Shown one piece after another: positions 16,324 through 24,307 of a DNA stretch of 33,965 nucleotides (positions are counted from its first letter, which is position 1; each line of letters begins with the position of its first letter). The notes beneath the pieces were generated by a model. It saw nothing but the letters and a program-made list of their open reading frames with translations. It ran no database searches and was not told where the DNA came from. Location of the stretch: NCBI GenBank assembly GCA_013822395.1, contig PNKK01000004.1:1-33965 (forward strand), in the 5' to 3' direction. The position numbers were made by a program, and so were the translations under genes. Source of the DNA: Anaerolinea sp. GTDB taxonomy: Bacteria > Chloroflexota > Limnocylindria > Limnocylindrales > CSP1-4.

Positions 16324-16650
16324 TCAGGCCTCGCGGATGCGTCGGAGGAAATCCTCGTCGATCTCGAGGTCCCCTTCGTCCGGGGCTGGGTCCGCCTTTG
16401 CCGGCGCCTTGCCGGCGAGAGCGTCGGCCTCGGACGCCGCCTGCTGCTCCGGCCGGATCTCGATGAACCGGATGTGGCGGTACGGGAAGACGAACGTCGA
16501 CGCCACGTGATCGATGAAGACCGGACGCTTCCCGGCGAGTGTCCGCAGGTTCGTGCAGACCAGGTTCGCGTCGCCGGGCGCTGGCACCTCGAAGAGGTCG
16601 GCCAGGACGGGCTGTTCGCTGAGCAAGTGGATGACGACGTCGCGGATCAC
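16324..16650 (-). CDS. Small conserved-looking protein of unknown function
   Basis: This is a 108-residue protein starting at GTG 16650, 10 nt after the CAP-protein stop, so probably co-transcribed with it. The first 65 residues look like a compact alpha/beta domain (MIRDVVIHLLSEQPVLADLF, NLVCTNLRTLAGKRPVFIDH, FVFPYRHIRFIEIRP). An Ala/Lys/Pro linker and an acidic C-terminal helix (DLEIDEDFLRRIREA) follow. Codon third positions are strongly G/C-biased, as in the real genes here. I vaguely recognise this layout from Chloroflexota genomes but know of no function. The VFPYRHIRFIEI segment resembles proteins that record position-specific settings, but that is not evidence of activity. Confidence 0.7.
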   Translation of the reverse strand: MIRDVVIHLLSEQPVLADLFEVPAPGDANLVCTNLRTLAGKRPVFIDHVASTFVFPYRHIRFIEIRPEQQAASEADALAGKAPAKADPAPDEGDLEIDEDFLRRIREA

Positions 16651-16660
16651 GAGCGGCCGT

Positions 16661-18367
16661 TCAGAGCGGGCGGTAGAAGTCGACGACGAGGCGGACGCGG
16701 CCGCCGGACACCCAGACCCCGAGGCCCACGCGGTCGTACTTCGGGTTCATCAGGTTGACCCAGTGGCCGCCGTTGGTGGGCGCCTCACTCTGATAGAAGA
16801 GGTGAGTCGCCAGGACCGCCTTGAATGGATCGCCGCTCCGGCAGCCGAGGTTCTGGGCCCAGATGTAGCTCGTGTAACCGGCGGCCCGGAGGCGGTCGGC
16901 GGGCGTTCCGCCCGAGAAATGGGTACATAGGCCGTTGACGGCGAGCACCTTCGCGTACGGACGGGAGACCTTCGCGCTGATCCCGGCATCCTGGAAGAGC
17001 GGCGCGACCTCCCGGCCGCCCGGACTCGAGCAGGTGCCACTCGAGGTGACCGTGCCGCCCGTGCGGGTGCAGTTCATGAGATCGAGGTAGTAGGCCTCGA
17101 CGGCAGTCCACGTCCCGGCGCCCACGCTGCCGCCGGTGCCGCTGCCTCCAATGGCGTCGCCCCCGGCGCTGCCACCACCGGTGCTGCCGCTGCCGGTGGT
17201 GGGGCCGGCGGTGCTGGGCGGCTTCGGCTTTGCGATCGTCGTGAAGGTCGCCGAGGCTGGGGCCTGGAGCGGAAGGCCGGCCTTCGAGACCGCGTCCGTC
17301 CCCACCGTCATGGTGATCTTCTGGCCGTAGTCGAGGGTCCCCTTCGGATCGAAGACGAGGACGGTGTCGTTCTCCGCCCAACTGAACGCCCCCTCGAGGA
17401 CGGTGGCACCCTGGACGGCGCTCCACGCGGCTTCAGTCGAGGCGCGATCCATCGGCTCTGCGAAGCGGACGGACAGCACCTGGCTCTGGGCGACGTCCGC
17501 CCAGCCGTTGCGCGGCCGGAACCGGACGACCGCCGGTGCGGCTGCCGTTCGGATCGTGAGCGCGGACGCCACGATCTCCGCTCCGTCTCGATCGCGGGAG
17601 CCCGGGCCGAGAGTGACCGTGTAGTCCGTGTCCGGCTGGAGCGGGTCATCGGGGATGAAGTCGAAGGTCGGGGCGGCGTCCCTTGAGCCGGCCACGGGAG
17701 CGAGACTGCCCTCGACCGCCGGGCGGACGAGCACGTCCAGGCTCGACTCGTCCACCGGGCCGCTGAAGGCGATCCTGAAGGCGGTTGCGATCCCCGCCTC
17801 CGGGCTGGTGAGCGACGTCGCGGCGACGGTCGCCGTGACCGGCGGCCGGGTCAGGAACGCGGCACGGATCGGGCGCTCGAGGGGCCGGCCGCTGGCATCG
17901 AGCGCGCCAGGCGCCACGGTCACCGTGTAGTACGTACCGGGCTTCCAGGCGCTCCGCGGGGCGATGCTCAGGAGCGTACCGGTCGCGTCCCAGGAAAGGT
18001 CGACGTCAGCCGACGGCGTGATCTGGACCAGCCGCTCCACGCTCGGTGCGCTCATCGGCGAGGAGAACGTGACCGTGACCGGGGCGGTCGGCGACTCGGA
18101 GGTCCAGATCTCGGTCGTGAGCTCCCTCGCGTCGAGCGCAGTGGTGCGCGTCGGAGGGATGGCGGTTGCGGGAGTGGGGCGGGGGCTCGAGAACGCCACG
18201 ATCGCGCCGATGGCGAGCACCACCGCGATGGCTGAGAGGCCGCGTGCCCCGGCCCGCTGCCCGATCGATCGGGCGACGATGAGGGCGATGACGGGGGCCG
18301 CAAGAGCAGCCGCGAGCGCGTTCCGCAATACAGCAGGCTCCTGGCTCGTCGCTGGGGACGATGGCAT
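16661..18367 (-). CDS. Membrane-anchored protein with SbsA/Big_5-type Ig-like domains and a C-terminal CAP domain
   Basis: This is a 568-residue protein. Two hydrophobic segments near the N-terminus (about 14-34 and 43-60) suggest membrane anchoring. Three repeated Ig-like blocks of the SbsA/Big_5 kind follow, each with a VTFSSPM/RIAFSGPV/SVRFAEPM edge and a P-x-T-x-Y-T-V-T-(L/V) ending (roughly 90-190, 195-300, 305-400). A Gly/Ser/Thr linker then leads to a CAP (SCP/PR-1) domain of about 140 residues. The CAP motifs are visible: CTHFSGGTPADRLRAAGY, the AQN version of the usual GEN motif, GGHWVNLMNPKYDRVGLGV and the terminal VVDFYRP. The CAP Glu is thus replaced by Gln. CAP proteins are secreted with diverse roles. 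ATG 18367 is the start; a TATCCT at 18410-18405 is a possible -10. Confidence 0.85.
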   Translation of the reverse strand: MPSSPATSQEPAVLRNALAAALAAPVIALIVARSIGQRAGARGLSAIAVVLAIGAIVAFSSPRPTPATAIPPTRTTALDARELTTEIWTSESPTAPVTVTFSSPMSAPSVERLVQITPSADVDLSWDATGTLLSIAPRSAWKPGTYYTVTVAPGALDASGRPLERPIRAAFLTRPPVTATVAATSLTSPEAGIATAFRIAFSGPVDESSLDVLVRPAVEGSLAPVAGSRDAAPTFDFIPDDPLQPDTDYTVTLGPGSRDRDGAEIVASALTIRTAAAPAVVRFRPRNGWADVAQSQVLSVRFAEPMDRASTEAAWSAVQGATVLEGAFSWAENDTVLVFDPKGTLDYGQKITMTVGTDAVSKAGLPLQAPASATFTTIAKPKPPSTAGPTTGSGSTGGGSAGGDAIGGSGTGGSVGAGTWTAVEAYYLDLMNCTRTGGTVTSSGTCSSPGGREVAPLFQDAGISAKVSRPYAKVLAVNGLCTHFSGGTPADRLRAAGYTSYIWAQNLGCRSGDPFKAVLATHLFYQSEAPTNGGHWVNLMNPKYDRVGLGVWVSGGRVRLVVDFYRPL

Positions 18368-18404
18368 CGTGAAGCTGCCGGCCGACGCGTGTCAGCCGGG
18401 CGGC

Positions 18405-18410
18405 AGGATA
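18405..18410 (-). promoter_or_regulatory. Possible -10 element of the Ig/CAP gene
   Basis: TATCCT on the minus strand lies 37 nt before ATG 18367, giving a leader of about 30 nt. No clear -35 is seen. The gene is divergent from the 18592 gene, and this 224-bp gap is the obvious place for both promoters. Confidence 0.3.
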
Positions 18411-18591
18411 GCACGAGAAGCTCGCGGAGGCCGATCTTGAAACCACGCCGGACCCTCGCCGCGCCTGAAGACCGTGGACAGGTGATCCGCTCCTCGCGCG
18501 GTGAGAGCTCGGCGCGGCGGGCCACTTGGCCCCTCGCGCACGTGACGAATGACGCTGGCGCCGCCCCACCGGGAGTCACGACAGTGCCCAC

Positions 18592-18990
18592 ATGGTCAGG
18601 GCAGTCGTCGTCAACCGGGATCCGGGGCGCGCCGAGCGGCAGGCCCAGGCGCTGCGGGCGGCGGGTTACGAGGTCGAGCTGTGCGGGGGCCCGCAGCTGA
18701 CGGAATGCCCGATCCTGGACAGCTTCCCCTGCCCGCTCGTCGATCGCGCCGACGTCCTCATCTACGACGCCTGGGTCGCCGGCAGCAGCGATGGCGGCAG
18801 GCAGCTGATCTCCGACCTCCGTGAGACGTACGTCGACCTGCCGGTCGTTCTCACCTCGGTCGACCGGACCCTGGCCTGGGTGGAGACCGAAGGTCCACAC
18901 CGTGTCACCCCGCTCGTCGGCGAGCCCACGCCGGATGAGCTACGGGCTGCCGTCGAGGCGGCGCTCGCCGACCAGGGAATGGCCGTCTGA
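18592..18990 (+). CDS. Degenerate response-regulator receiver-like protein
   Basis: This is a 132-residue single-domain protein and the only plus-strand gene in the right-hand 31 kb. The strand-helix rhythm fits a CheY-like fold: AVVVNRDPGRAERQAQALRA, then YEVELCGG, then a strand ending in LIYDAW where the phospho-Asp would sit, LPVVLTSV where Thr/Ser is expected, and VTPLVGEP where the conserved Lys should be. The acidic pocket (normally DD) reads NRD, the Lys is missing, and an insert with two Cys (LTECPILDSFPCPLVDR) precedes the Asp strand. A pseudo-receiver sensing or binding something other than a phosphoryl group is plausible. ATG 18592 has no Shine-Dalgarno. The fold is a by-eye inference; the coding call is firm from codon bias. 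Confidence 0.6.
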   Translation: MVRAVVVNRDPGRAERQAQALRAAGYEVELCGGPQLTECPILDSFPCPLVDRADVLIYDAWVAGSSDGGRQLISDLRETYVDLPVVLTSVDRTLAWVETEGPHRVTPLVGEPTPDELRAAVEAALADQGMAV

Positions 18991-19079
18991 CGCAGGTCGC
19001 CACCCGCCAGCAGTGCTCACCGTGATTCACCAGGCGGCTGTTGCCAGGGGTGGTCGAGCCGGCTGATCGACGTGGTTCA

Positions 19080-20381
19080 TCAACCCGGGCCGGGCTCGGC
19101 CGGCTCGACTGCGGATCCCGAGGCGGCCGGATCATCCACTGCGGCGAGGTAGCCGGCCGGACGGTACCGCCCGTAGGCGCCGACGGCGAGCCCGGCGGCC
19201 TCGAGCGCGGTGAGCCCGGCGAGGACGGCGGCGATCGGCAGCTCGGTCAGCGCGACAAGCTCGTCCGCCGTGGCCGCGCCCATGACAAGCCCGCGAGCGA
19301 CCTGTTCCTCGCGGGGGGACAAGACTGCGACCCACGCCGCAGCCGACGAGCGGCGCAGCGGCCGCGCCGGCGGCGCGAGCCGGGACCGCCGGACCGGCTC
19401 CGGAAAGGCGGCCGAGGCCGCGAGGCCGAGATCCTCGAGGAGCTGCGGCACGCCGGCCACGATCCGCGCGGCGCCGGCATAGTCCCTGAGCCAGGCCAGG
19501 CACCCCGCGGATTGCGGCGCGTCGATCGCCCCGGGCACGAGGAAGCACTCCCTCCCCTGCTCGAGCGCCCAGGCGGCGGTCAGCAGCGCGCCGCTCCTCG
19601 CGCCGGCCTCCACGACGATGACGGCATCCGCCAGTCCGCTGATGACCCGGTTTCGGCGCGGGAAGGTGCCCCGTGTCGGGGACGTGCCCGGGGCGTGCTC
19701 GGAGACGACGGCCCCGCCGCCATCGACGATCGCCGCCGCGAGGCGGTCGTGGACGCGCGGGAAGAGCCGGTCGTGGCCCCCACCGATCACGGCGACGGTC
19801 AGCCGCCCCTCAGCCACGACGGCGGCATGCGCGGCCCCGTCGATTCCCACGGCGAGTCCACTGACCACGAGTGAGCCCGCGCGGGACAGCGCGGCCGCGA
19901 TTTTTGCCGCCGTGCGCCGGCCCGCATCGGTGGGGCGCCGAGTCCCCACGACCGCGACCGAGGATCCCGCCTCAAGTGATCTCATCGACCCGCGGACGAA
20001 CAGGACCCGCGGCGGAAGCTCGATCTGCCGGAGCCGCCCCGGGTATCCGGCGTCGTCGAGTGTCAGGACCGACACGCCGGCCTGCCGCATCGACTCCAGG
20101 ACGACATCGGACCGGCGTGCCGTCACCGCGAGCGATTCCGCTGCGGAGGGCGTCATGGTGTGACCAGGCCGGTCTGGGTCACGGCTCGCGGCGCGGAGAT
20201 CGTCCACCCCCGTCCGACCCCGCGCGACCTCCAGGATTCCGTTCGCCCCACCGAGCGCGGTGAGGAGTCGCTCGAGGATGATCGGACCCACGCCCTCGAC
20301 GGACGCGATGACGGCCAGCGCATCGCGGTCGTGAAGTCTCAGCGGACCCATCGGGCCTTCTCGTCCCACGCCGAGCATCAT
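19080..20381 (-). CDS. dprA: DNA-processing protein DprA (Smf)
   Basis: This is a 433-residue protein. DprA binds incoming single-stranded DNA and loads RecA during natural transformation. An N-terminal helical SAM/HhH-like part (about 10-90) precedes the Rossmann-fold core with VAVVGTRRPTDAGRRTA, LVVSGLAVGIDGAAH, AVIGGGHDRLFP, GTFPRRNRVISGLADAVIV, ARSGALLTAAWALEQGRE and FLVPG. A C-terminal winged-helix (DML1-like) domain begins at LSPREEQVARGL. ATG 20381 shares a base with the comM stop (TGATG); a second ATG follows immediately. The pairing with comM points to competence, although no DNA-uptake genes are in the window. The product also exists in non-competent bacteria. Confidence 0.95.
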   Translation of the reverse strand: MMLGVGREGPMGPLRLHDRDALAVIASVEGVGPIILERLLTALGGANGILEVARGRTGVDDLRAASRDPDRPGHTMTPSAAESLAVTARRSDVVLESMRQAGVSVLTLDDAGYPGRLRQIELPPRVLFVRGSMRSLEAGSSVAVVGTRRPTDAGRRTAAKIAAALSRAGSLVVSGLAVGIDGAAHAAVVAEGRLTVAVIGGGHDRLFPRVHDRLAAAIVDGGGAVVSEHAPGTSPTRGTFPRRNRVISGLADAVIVVEAGARSGALLTAAWALEQGRECFLVPGAIDAPQSAGCLAWLRDYAGAARIVAGVPQLLEDLGLAASAAFPEPVRRSRLAPPARPLRRSSAAAWVAVLSPREEQVARGLVMGAATADELVALTELPIAAVLAGLTALEAAGLAVGAYGRYRPAGYLAAVDDPAASGSAVEPAEPGPG

Positions 20382-21964
20382 CAGACCGCCAGCGCGAGGT
20401 GCGGCCGGGCAGCCGGAGCCCGCCAGCGCGCGGCTTCCTCCAGGTGGGCCTCCCCGACCGCGGCTTCACCGGCAAGATCGGCAATCGTGCGCGCCACCCG
20501 CAGCAGCCGGTCCGTCCCGCGACCGGATAGTCGCTCCATCTCCGCGAGCATGATGGCTCGGCGGCGTGCTGTCGCGGACAGTTGGCACGCCATCCGGAGG
20601 GCGCGCCCGGATACCCGGCCGTTGAGGAGGTGCGGCGGACGCGTCGCCTGGACCTCGCGAGCGAGGGCGACTCTCGCCGCGACCGTGGCCGAGTCCTCCG
20701 GCTCTCCGCCGGCGATGAGCGCGGCCGCGGGCAGCCGGGGCATGCCGACCCACAGGTCGATGCGGTCGCGGAGTGGCCCGGAGATCCGGGCGACGTAGCG
20801 CTCGGGTCCGTTGGGCGGGCACTCGCACGGGATATCCGTGCCAGTGTGGCCACAGCGGCACGGGTTCATCGCCGCGACGAGCTGGAAGCGCGCCGGGAGG
20901 ATGGCGGTCCGCGCCGCCCGCGCGATGGCGACCCGGCCCTCCTCGAGGGGCTGCCGGAGCGCCTCCAGGACGTCCCGTCCGAACTCCGGCAGCTCGTCCA
21001 AGAAGAGAACTCCGTGATCGGCACGGGTCACCTCGCCCGGCGAGAGACCCGGACCCCCACCCACGATCGCAGCGTACGAGGCGGTGTGGTGCGGCGCCCG
21101 GAATGGGGGTCGCCGGACGAGGGCACGGACCGGGCGCTCACCGGACACGGAGGCAACGATCGTCGCCGCAAGTGCCTCCGCGTCGCCGAGCGGCGGGAGG
21201 AGGCTCGGGATCGTCCGTGCGAGGAGCGTCTTGCCGCTCCCCGGCGGTCCCATGAGCAGGAGCGCATGACCGCCGGCCAGGGCGACCTCGAGTGCCCGGC
21301 GGGCCTCGTGCTGGCCGCGCACCTCGACGAGATCCGGATCCGTGGCTCCGCCCATGGTGGGGTCGTCGGCGCTCTCCGTCACCGGCGGGTCCTCTCGACC
21401 GGCTCCCGGCTCGGCCGCGAGCTCGACGCGCGCCGGGGGTGCGGGGCCGCGGCGCCGTCGCGAGCGGAGCACGTCCACAGCATCGCCGAGTGTCGCGCAG
21501 CCGACCGCCTCGATGCCCGGCACGAGGGCGGCCTCCGCGAGGCTCGCCGCGGGCACGAGCGCCCGCTTCACCCCGTCCACGGCCAGGGCGGCGAGCATCG
21601 GCAGGAGACCGGGGACCGAGCGGACCTCGCTGCCGAGCGACAGCTCCCCGACGAGGGCCGTTTGGCCGGCGATCGCGGTGAACTGCTCCGATCCGAGGAG
21701 GATGCCGACGGCGATCGCGAGGTCCACACTCGAGCCACCTTTGGGGAGATCCGCCGGCGCCAGGTTCACGGTGATCCGCCGGGGCGGATGGATGAAGCCG
21801 GCGTTCCGGATGGCCCCCCGGACGCGTTCGCGGGACTCCCGGAGTGCGGCGTCCGCCAGGCCTACGATCGTGAAGCCGGGCAACCCGGGGGCCACGTCCA
21901 CCTCGACGCGAATCCGGCGGCCGTCGAGCCCGACGAGGGTGGCCGAGAGGAGGGTTGCGAGCAT
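20381..21964 (-). CDS. comM: Mg-chelatase-like AAA+ ATPase, ComM/YifB family
   Basis: This 527-residue hexameric helicase-like ATPase promotes branch migration of integrating DNA during transformation. An N-terminal ChlI-like domain (LATLLSATLVGLDG, GLPGFTIVGLADAALRESRE, VNLAPADLPKGGSSVDLAIA) is followed by the AAA+ core with Walker A GPPGSGKTLLA, LFLDELPEFGRDVLEALRQP as Walker B, and the Cys cluster MNPCRCGHTG..CECPP. The C-terminal helical Mg-chelatase domain carries LSGRGTDRLLRVARTIADL. The frame could open at GTG 21973, but ATG 21964 fits the family N-terminus better. It is also 7 nt from a TAGGGT that may be the -10 of a leaderless message or, read differently, a weak Shine-Dalgarno. Confidence 0.95.
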   Translation of the reverse strand: MLATLLSATLVGLDGRRIRVEVDVAPGLPGFTIVGLADAALRESRERVRGAIRNAGFIHPPRRITVNLAPADLPKGGSSVDLAIAVGILLGSEQFTAIAGQTALVGELSLGSEVRSVPGLLPMLAALAVDGVKRALVPAASLAEAALVPGIEAVGCATLGDAVDVLRSRRRRGPAPPARVELAAEPGAGREDPPVTESADDPTMGGATDPDLVEVRGQHEARRALEVALAGGHALLLMGPPGSGKTLLARTIPSLLPPLGDAEALAATIVASVSGERPVRALVRRPPFRAPHHTASYAAIVGGGPGLSPGEVTRADHGVLFLDELPEFGRDVLEALRQPLEEGRVAIARAARTAILPARFQLVAAMNPCRCGHTGTDIPCECPPNGPERYVARISGPLRDRIDLWVGMPRLPAAALIAGGEPEDSATVAARVALAREVQATRPPHLLNGRVSGRALRMACQLSATARRRAIMLAEMERLSGRGTDRLLRVARTIADLAGEAAVGEAHLEEAARWRAPAARPHLALAV

Positions 21965-21971
21965 GCGGCGC

Positions 21972-21977
21972 ACCCTA
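21972..21977 (-). promoter_or_regulatory. Candidate -10 element of comM-dprA
   Basis: TAGGGT on the minus strand ends 7 nt before the comM ATG, the same geometry as upstream of ppa and topA. Its GGGTAGGG context could instead act as a poor Shine-Dalgarno, so this is the weakest of the four cases. Confidence 0.3.
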
Positions 21978-22067
21978 CCCGCGAGCGCTTATCGGTGGCT
22001 CATCTCCCGCTCACATCCGGGCGCCGGCCCCTGCTCAGGCGCGGACTCCCCGCCCGCATGGCCGCTC

Positions 22068-23237
22068 TCACGCCGAGCGGCTGGCGGCCTTCGCCGCCGG
22101 AGCGAAGGCCCGCTCCACCTCCGCGGCGAGCTGGGCCGTCTCCCGAGCAAGGGGCGAGTCCGGCTTCGAATACGAGAACGGCGTGCCCGAGTTCTGGGCA
22201 CTGATCGCGACCCGGTATTCGTTCGTGATCTTGAACTCGAACTGCCGCTTGAGGGCGCCCTCGGCCGCCTGAACACTGATCCCGGTGAAGGCGTTCGAGC
22301 GGTTGAGCAGGAGCTTCACCCTGCTCGCCTCGTAGCCGATTCGACCGAGCGCCTCCAGGACGAGCCGCACGTTCTTCAGGCAGGAGAGGTCCGCGGTCAT
22401 GACCACGAAGATCATGTCGGCGTGGTCGAGGACCGACAGCGTCAGATCCCCGAGGCGCTTCTCGACGTCCACGACCACGTAGTCGTACATCGTCCGCAGG
22501 AGCGTGAGCGCCTGATCCATCTGGGCCTCGTGGACAAGATCGCCGTCCTCCGGGCTCGGGGGCGCCAGGAGGAGGTCGATCCCCGCGTCGTGGCGGACCA
22601 TGACCGACTTGATCAGGTCGGCGTCGATGGACGGCGCGGAGACGAGGTCGGAGATGCTCTTCCGGTCGTTACCGAGATCCAGGAAGACCCGGTGGTCGCC
22701 GAACTGGAGCACGCCGTCGACGAGCGCGACCCGCCGAGCATGCTCCTGGTGGAACGCGATCGCGGCGTTGATGGCCAGGGTCGTGGTACCCACGCCGCCC
22801 TTCGCACCGTAGAACGCAAGGAGCTTGCCAAGCGGCGGCCGGACGCCGCCGACGCCTTCGCGGCTCGAGAACCGCGCGAGGAGACTCTTCATCCGGGCCA
22901 GGAGCTCCGCCTGGTGGAACGGCTTGACGAGGTAGTCGTCGGCGCCCGCACGGAGACCCCGGACCTTCTGCTCGACCTCCTTCTCGGCGGTCAGCATGAT
23001 GATCGGAATGTGTACGCCGGGGCCCTCCGCTGCGCGGATCCTGGTCGCGACCTGGTAGCCGTCGAGCTTGGCGAGGCTGACGTCGAGGAGGATCAGGGCC
23101 GGCGTCTCCGTCCCCCAGAGGTGGAGCCCCTCCGCGCCGTCCCCGGCGACGACGACCTCGAAGCCCTCCTGTTTCAGGGTGCCCCGCAGGAGTCGCTGGA
23201 CGTTCGGGTCGTCGTCGACGACGAGGATCTTGGTCAT
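22068..23237 (-). CDS. Response-regulator receiver fused to a CpaE/MinD-type ATPase
   Basis: This is a 389-residue fusion. Residues 1-122 are a complete CheY-like receiver: acidic VVDDD (6-10), phospho-Asp D52 in LILLDVS, T83 in MLTA and K105 in VKPF. After a short linker comes a deviant Walker A ATPase domain, YGAKGGVGTTTLA (143-155), with LVDGVLQFGD and YDYVVVDV as later motifs, typical of CpaE rather than ParA. CpaE proteins place Tad/Flp pilus machinery at the pole, but no tad genes are in the window, and here the receiver looks phosphorylatable. The C-terminal tail (AERAFAPAAKAASRSA region) is Ala-rich. ATG 23237 has GGAGGAGG 13 nt upstream, a long spacing. A cognate kinase is not visible nearby. 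Confidence 0.9.
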   Translation of the reverse strand: MTKILVVDDDPNVQRLLRGTLKQEGFEVVVAGDGAEGLHLWGTETPALILLDVSLAKLDGYQVATRIRAAEGPGVHIPIIMLTAEKEVEQKVRGLRAGADDYLVKPFHQAELLARMKSLLARFSSREGVGGVRPPLGKLLAFYGAKGGVGTTTLAINAAIAFHQEHARRVALVDGVLQFGDHRVFLDLGNDRKSISDLVSAPSIDADLIKSVMVRHDAGIDLLLAPPSPEDGDLVHEAQMDQALTLLRTMYDYVVVDVEKRLGDLTLSVLDHADMIFVVMTADLSCLKNVRLVLEALGRIGYEASRVKLLLNRSNAFTGISVQAAEGALKRQFEFKITNEYRVAISAQNSGTPFSYSKPDSPLARETAQLAAEVERAFAPAAKAASRSA

Positions 23238-23309
23238 ACCGGCTGGTCGGCCTCCTCCGGGTGCGACGGCTCATCGGGACGATCCGACGCCTCCGTCGCG
23301 GGCGAGCCG

Positions 23310-23315
23310 AGTATA
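23310..23315 (-). promoter_or_regulatory. Possible -10 element of the receiver-CpaE gene
   Basis: TATACT on the minus strand, identical to the hexamer upstream of topA, lies 72 nt before ATG 23237. This predicts a leader of about 65 nt containing a GGAGGAGG. No good -35 is seen. Confidence 0.35.
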
Positions 23316-23355
23316 CCCAGCGAGACCTCGCGGTCCCGGCCGATCCGCCCGGCGA

Positions 23356-24267
23356 TCACTGGCTGTCGGTGTCGCCTGCTGCGCCGGCGCGGCCGCCCAT
23401 CCCGCGCTCGAGATAGCCGGTGAACGGCTCGATGAGCCGGGTGAACTCGGTCGGGATCACGAACTTCGTCGCCGGGCTGGCGCCGAGCGCCTTGAGCGCC
23501 TCGAGGTACTGCAGCGCCATCGTCTTCTGGTCGATGCCCTTCGCGGCCCCGAAGATCCGCGTCAGTGCCTCGCTGAAGCCCTCGGCCCGGAGGATCGCGG
23601 CCTGCCGGTCACCTTCGGCCTTCAGGATCTCCGCCTGCTTCTGGCCCTCGGCGACGTTGATCGCCGCCTGGCGGGACCCCTCCGACTCGGTGATGACCGC
23701 GCGTCGGGTGCGCTCGGCGGACAGTTGCCGATTCATCGCGTCCTGGACGTCGCGCGGCGGCGTGATCTCGCGGATCTCGACGGTCGTGACCTTGCCGCCC
23801 CAGCGCTCGGTCACCTCGTCCAGCTTGACCCGGAGGACCTCGTTGATCTGCTCGCGCTTGGACAGGACCTCGTCGAGCAGGATGTCGCCGATGACGGCAC
23901 GGAGGGTCGTCGTGGCCACTCCCTGGAGCGCCCCGGCGAAGTAGGCGACGTTGACGACGCTCTTGAGCGGGTCGGCGATCCGCCAGTAGATCAGGAAGTC
24001 GACGTTGATTGGGGCATTGTCCCGGGTGATCGTCGTCTGGCTCGGGACCTCGATGAACTGCTCGCGGACGTCGACCTTCACGGGTCGATCGATGATCGGG
24101 ATGAGGAACCGGAGACCCGGCCCCCGGACCATCAGCTCGCTCGTCCTGCCGAGCCGAAAGACGACCATCTTCTCGTACTGCTGGACGACCCGGACCGACA
24201 GGTAGACGAGGACGAGCCCCACGACCACGAGGAAGGCGGCGATCGAGATCACGACGGGGAACTGCAT
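23356..24267 (-). CDS. SPFH/stomatin-like membrane protein
   Basis: This is a 303-residue member of the SPFH (stomatin, prohibitin, flotillin, HflK/C) family. One N-terminal transmembrane helix (about 5-27) is followed by the stomatin core VVQQYEKMVVFRLGR, GPGLRFLIPIID, VPSQTTITRDNAPINVD and a long amphipathic coiled-coil with ITESEGSRQAAINVAEGQK and repeated AEGxxQAAIL. Such proteins form membrane microdomain scaffolds and typically pair with an NfeD-type protease, which is exactly the gene 40 nt upstream in the same operon. AGGAGGT ends 4 nt before ATG 24267, supporting the start. Partner specificity and physiological substrate are unknown. Confidence 0.93.
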   Translation of the reverse strand: MQFPVVISIAAFLVVVGLVLVYLSVRVVQQYEKMVVFRLGRTSELMVRGPGLRFLIPIIDRPVKVDVREQFIEVPSQTTITRDNAPINVDFLIYWRIADPLKSVVNVAYFAGALQGVATTTLRAVIGDILLDEVLSKREQINEVLRVKLDEVTERWGGKVTTVEIREITPPRDVQDAMNRQLSAERTRRAVITESEGSRQAAINVAEGQKQAEILKAEGDRQAAILRAEGFSEALTRIFGAAKGIDQKTMALQYLEALKALGASPATKFVIPTEFTRLIEPFTGYLERGMGGRAGAAGDTDSQ

Positions 24268-24307
24268 GGCGACCTCCTGGCGAGACGGCGCCGACCGGCC
24301 GGCCGGA

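Noticed and set aside
19000..19053. Imperfect inverted repeat between the 18592 gene and dprA (CCACCC / GGGTGG)
   Set aside because: Stem too short and interrupted, with no T-run; convergent genes would need a terminator, but this one is not convincing.
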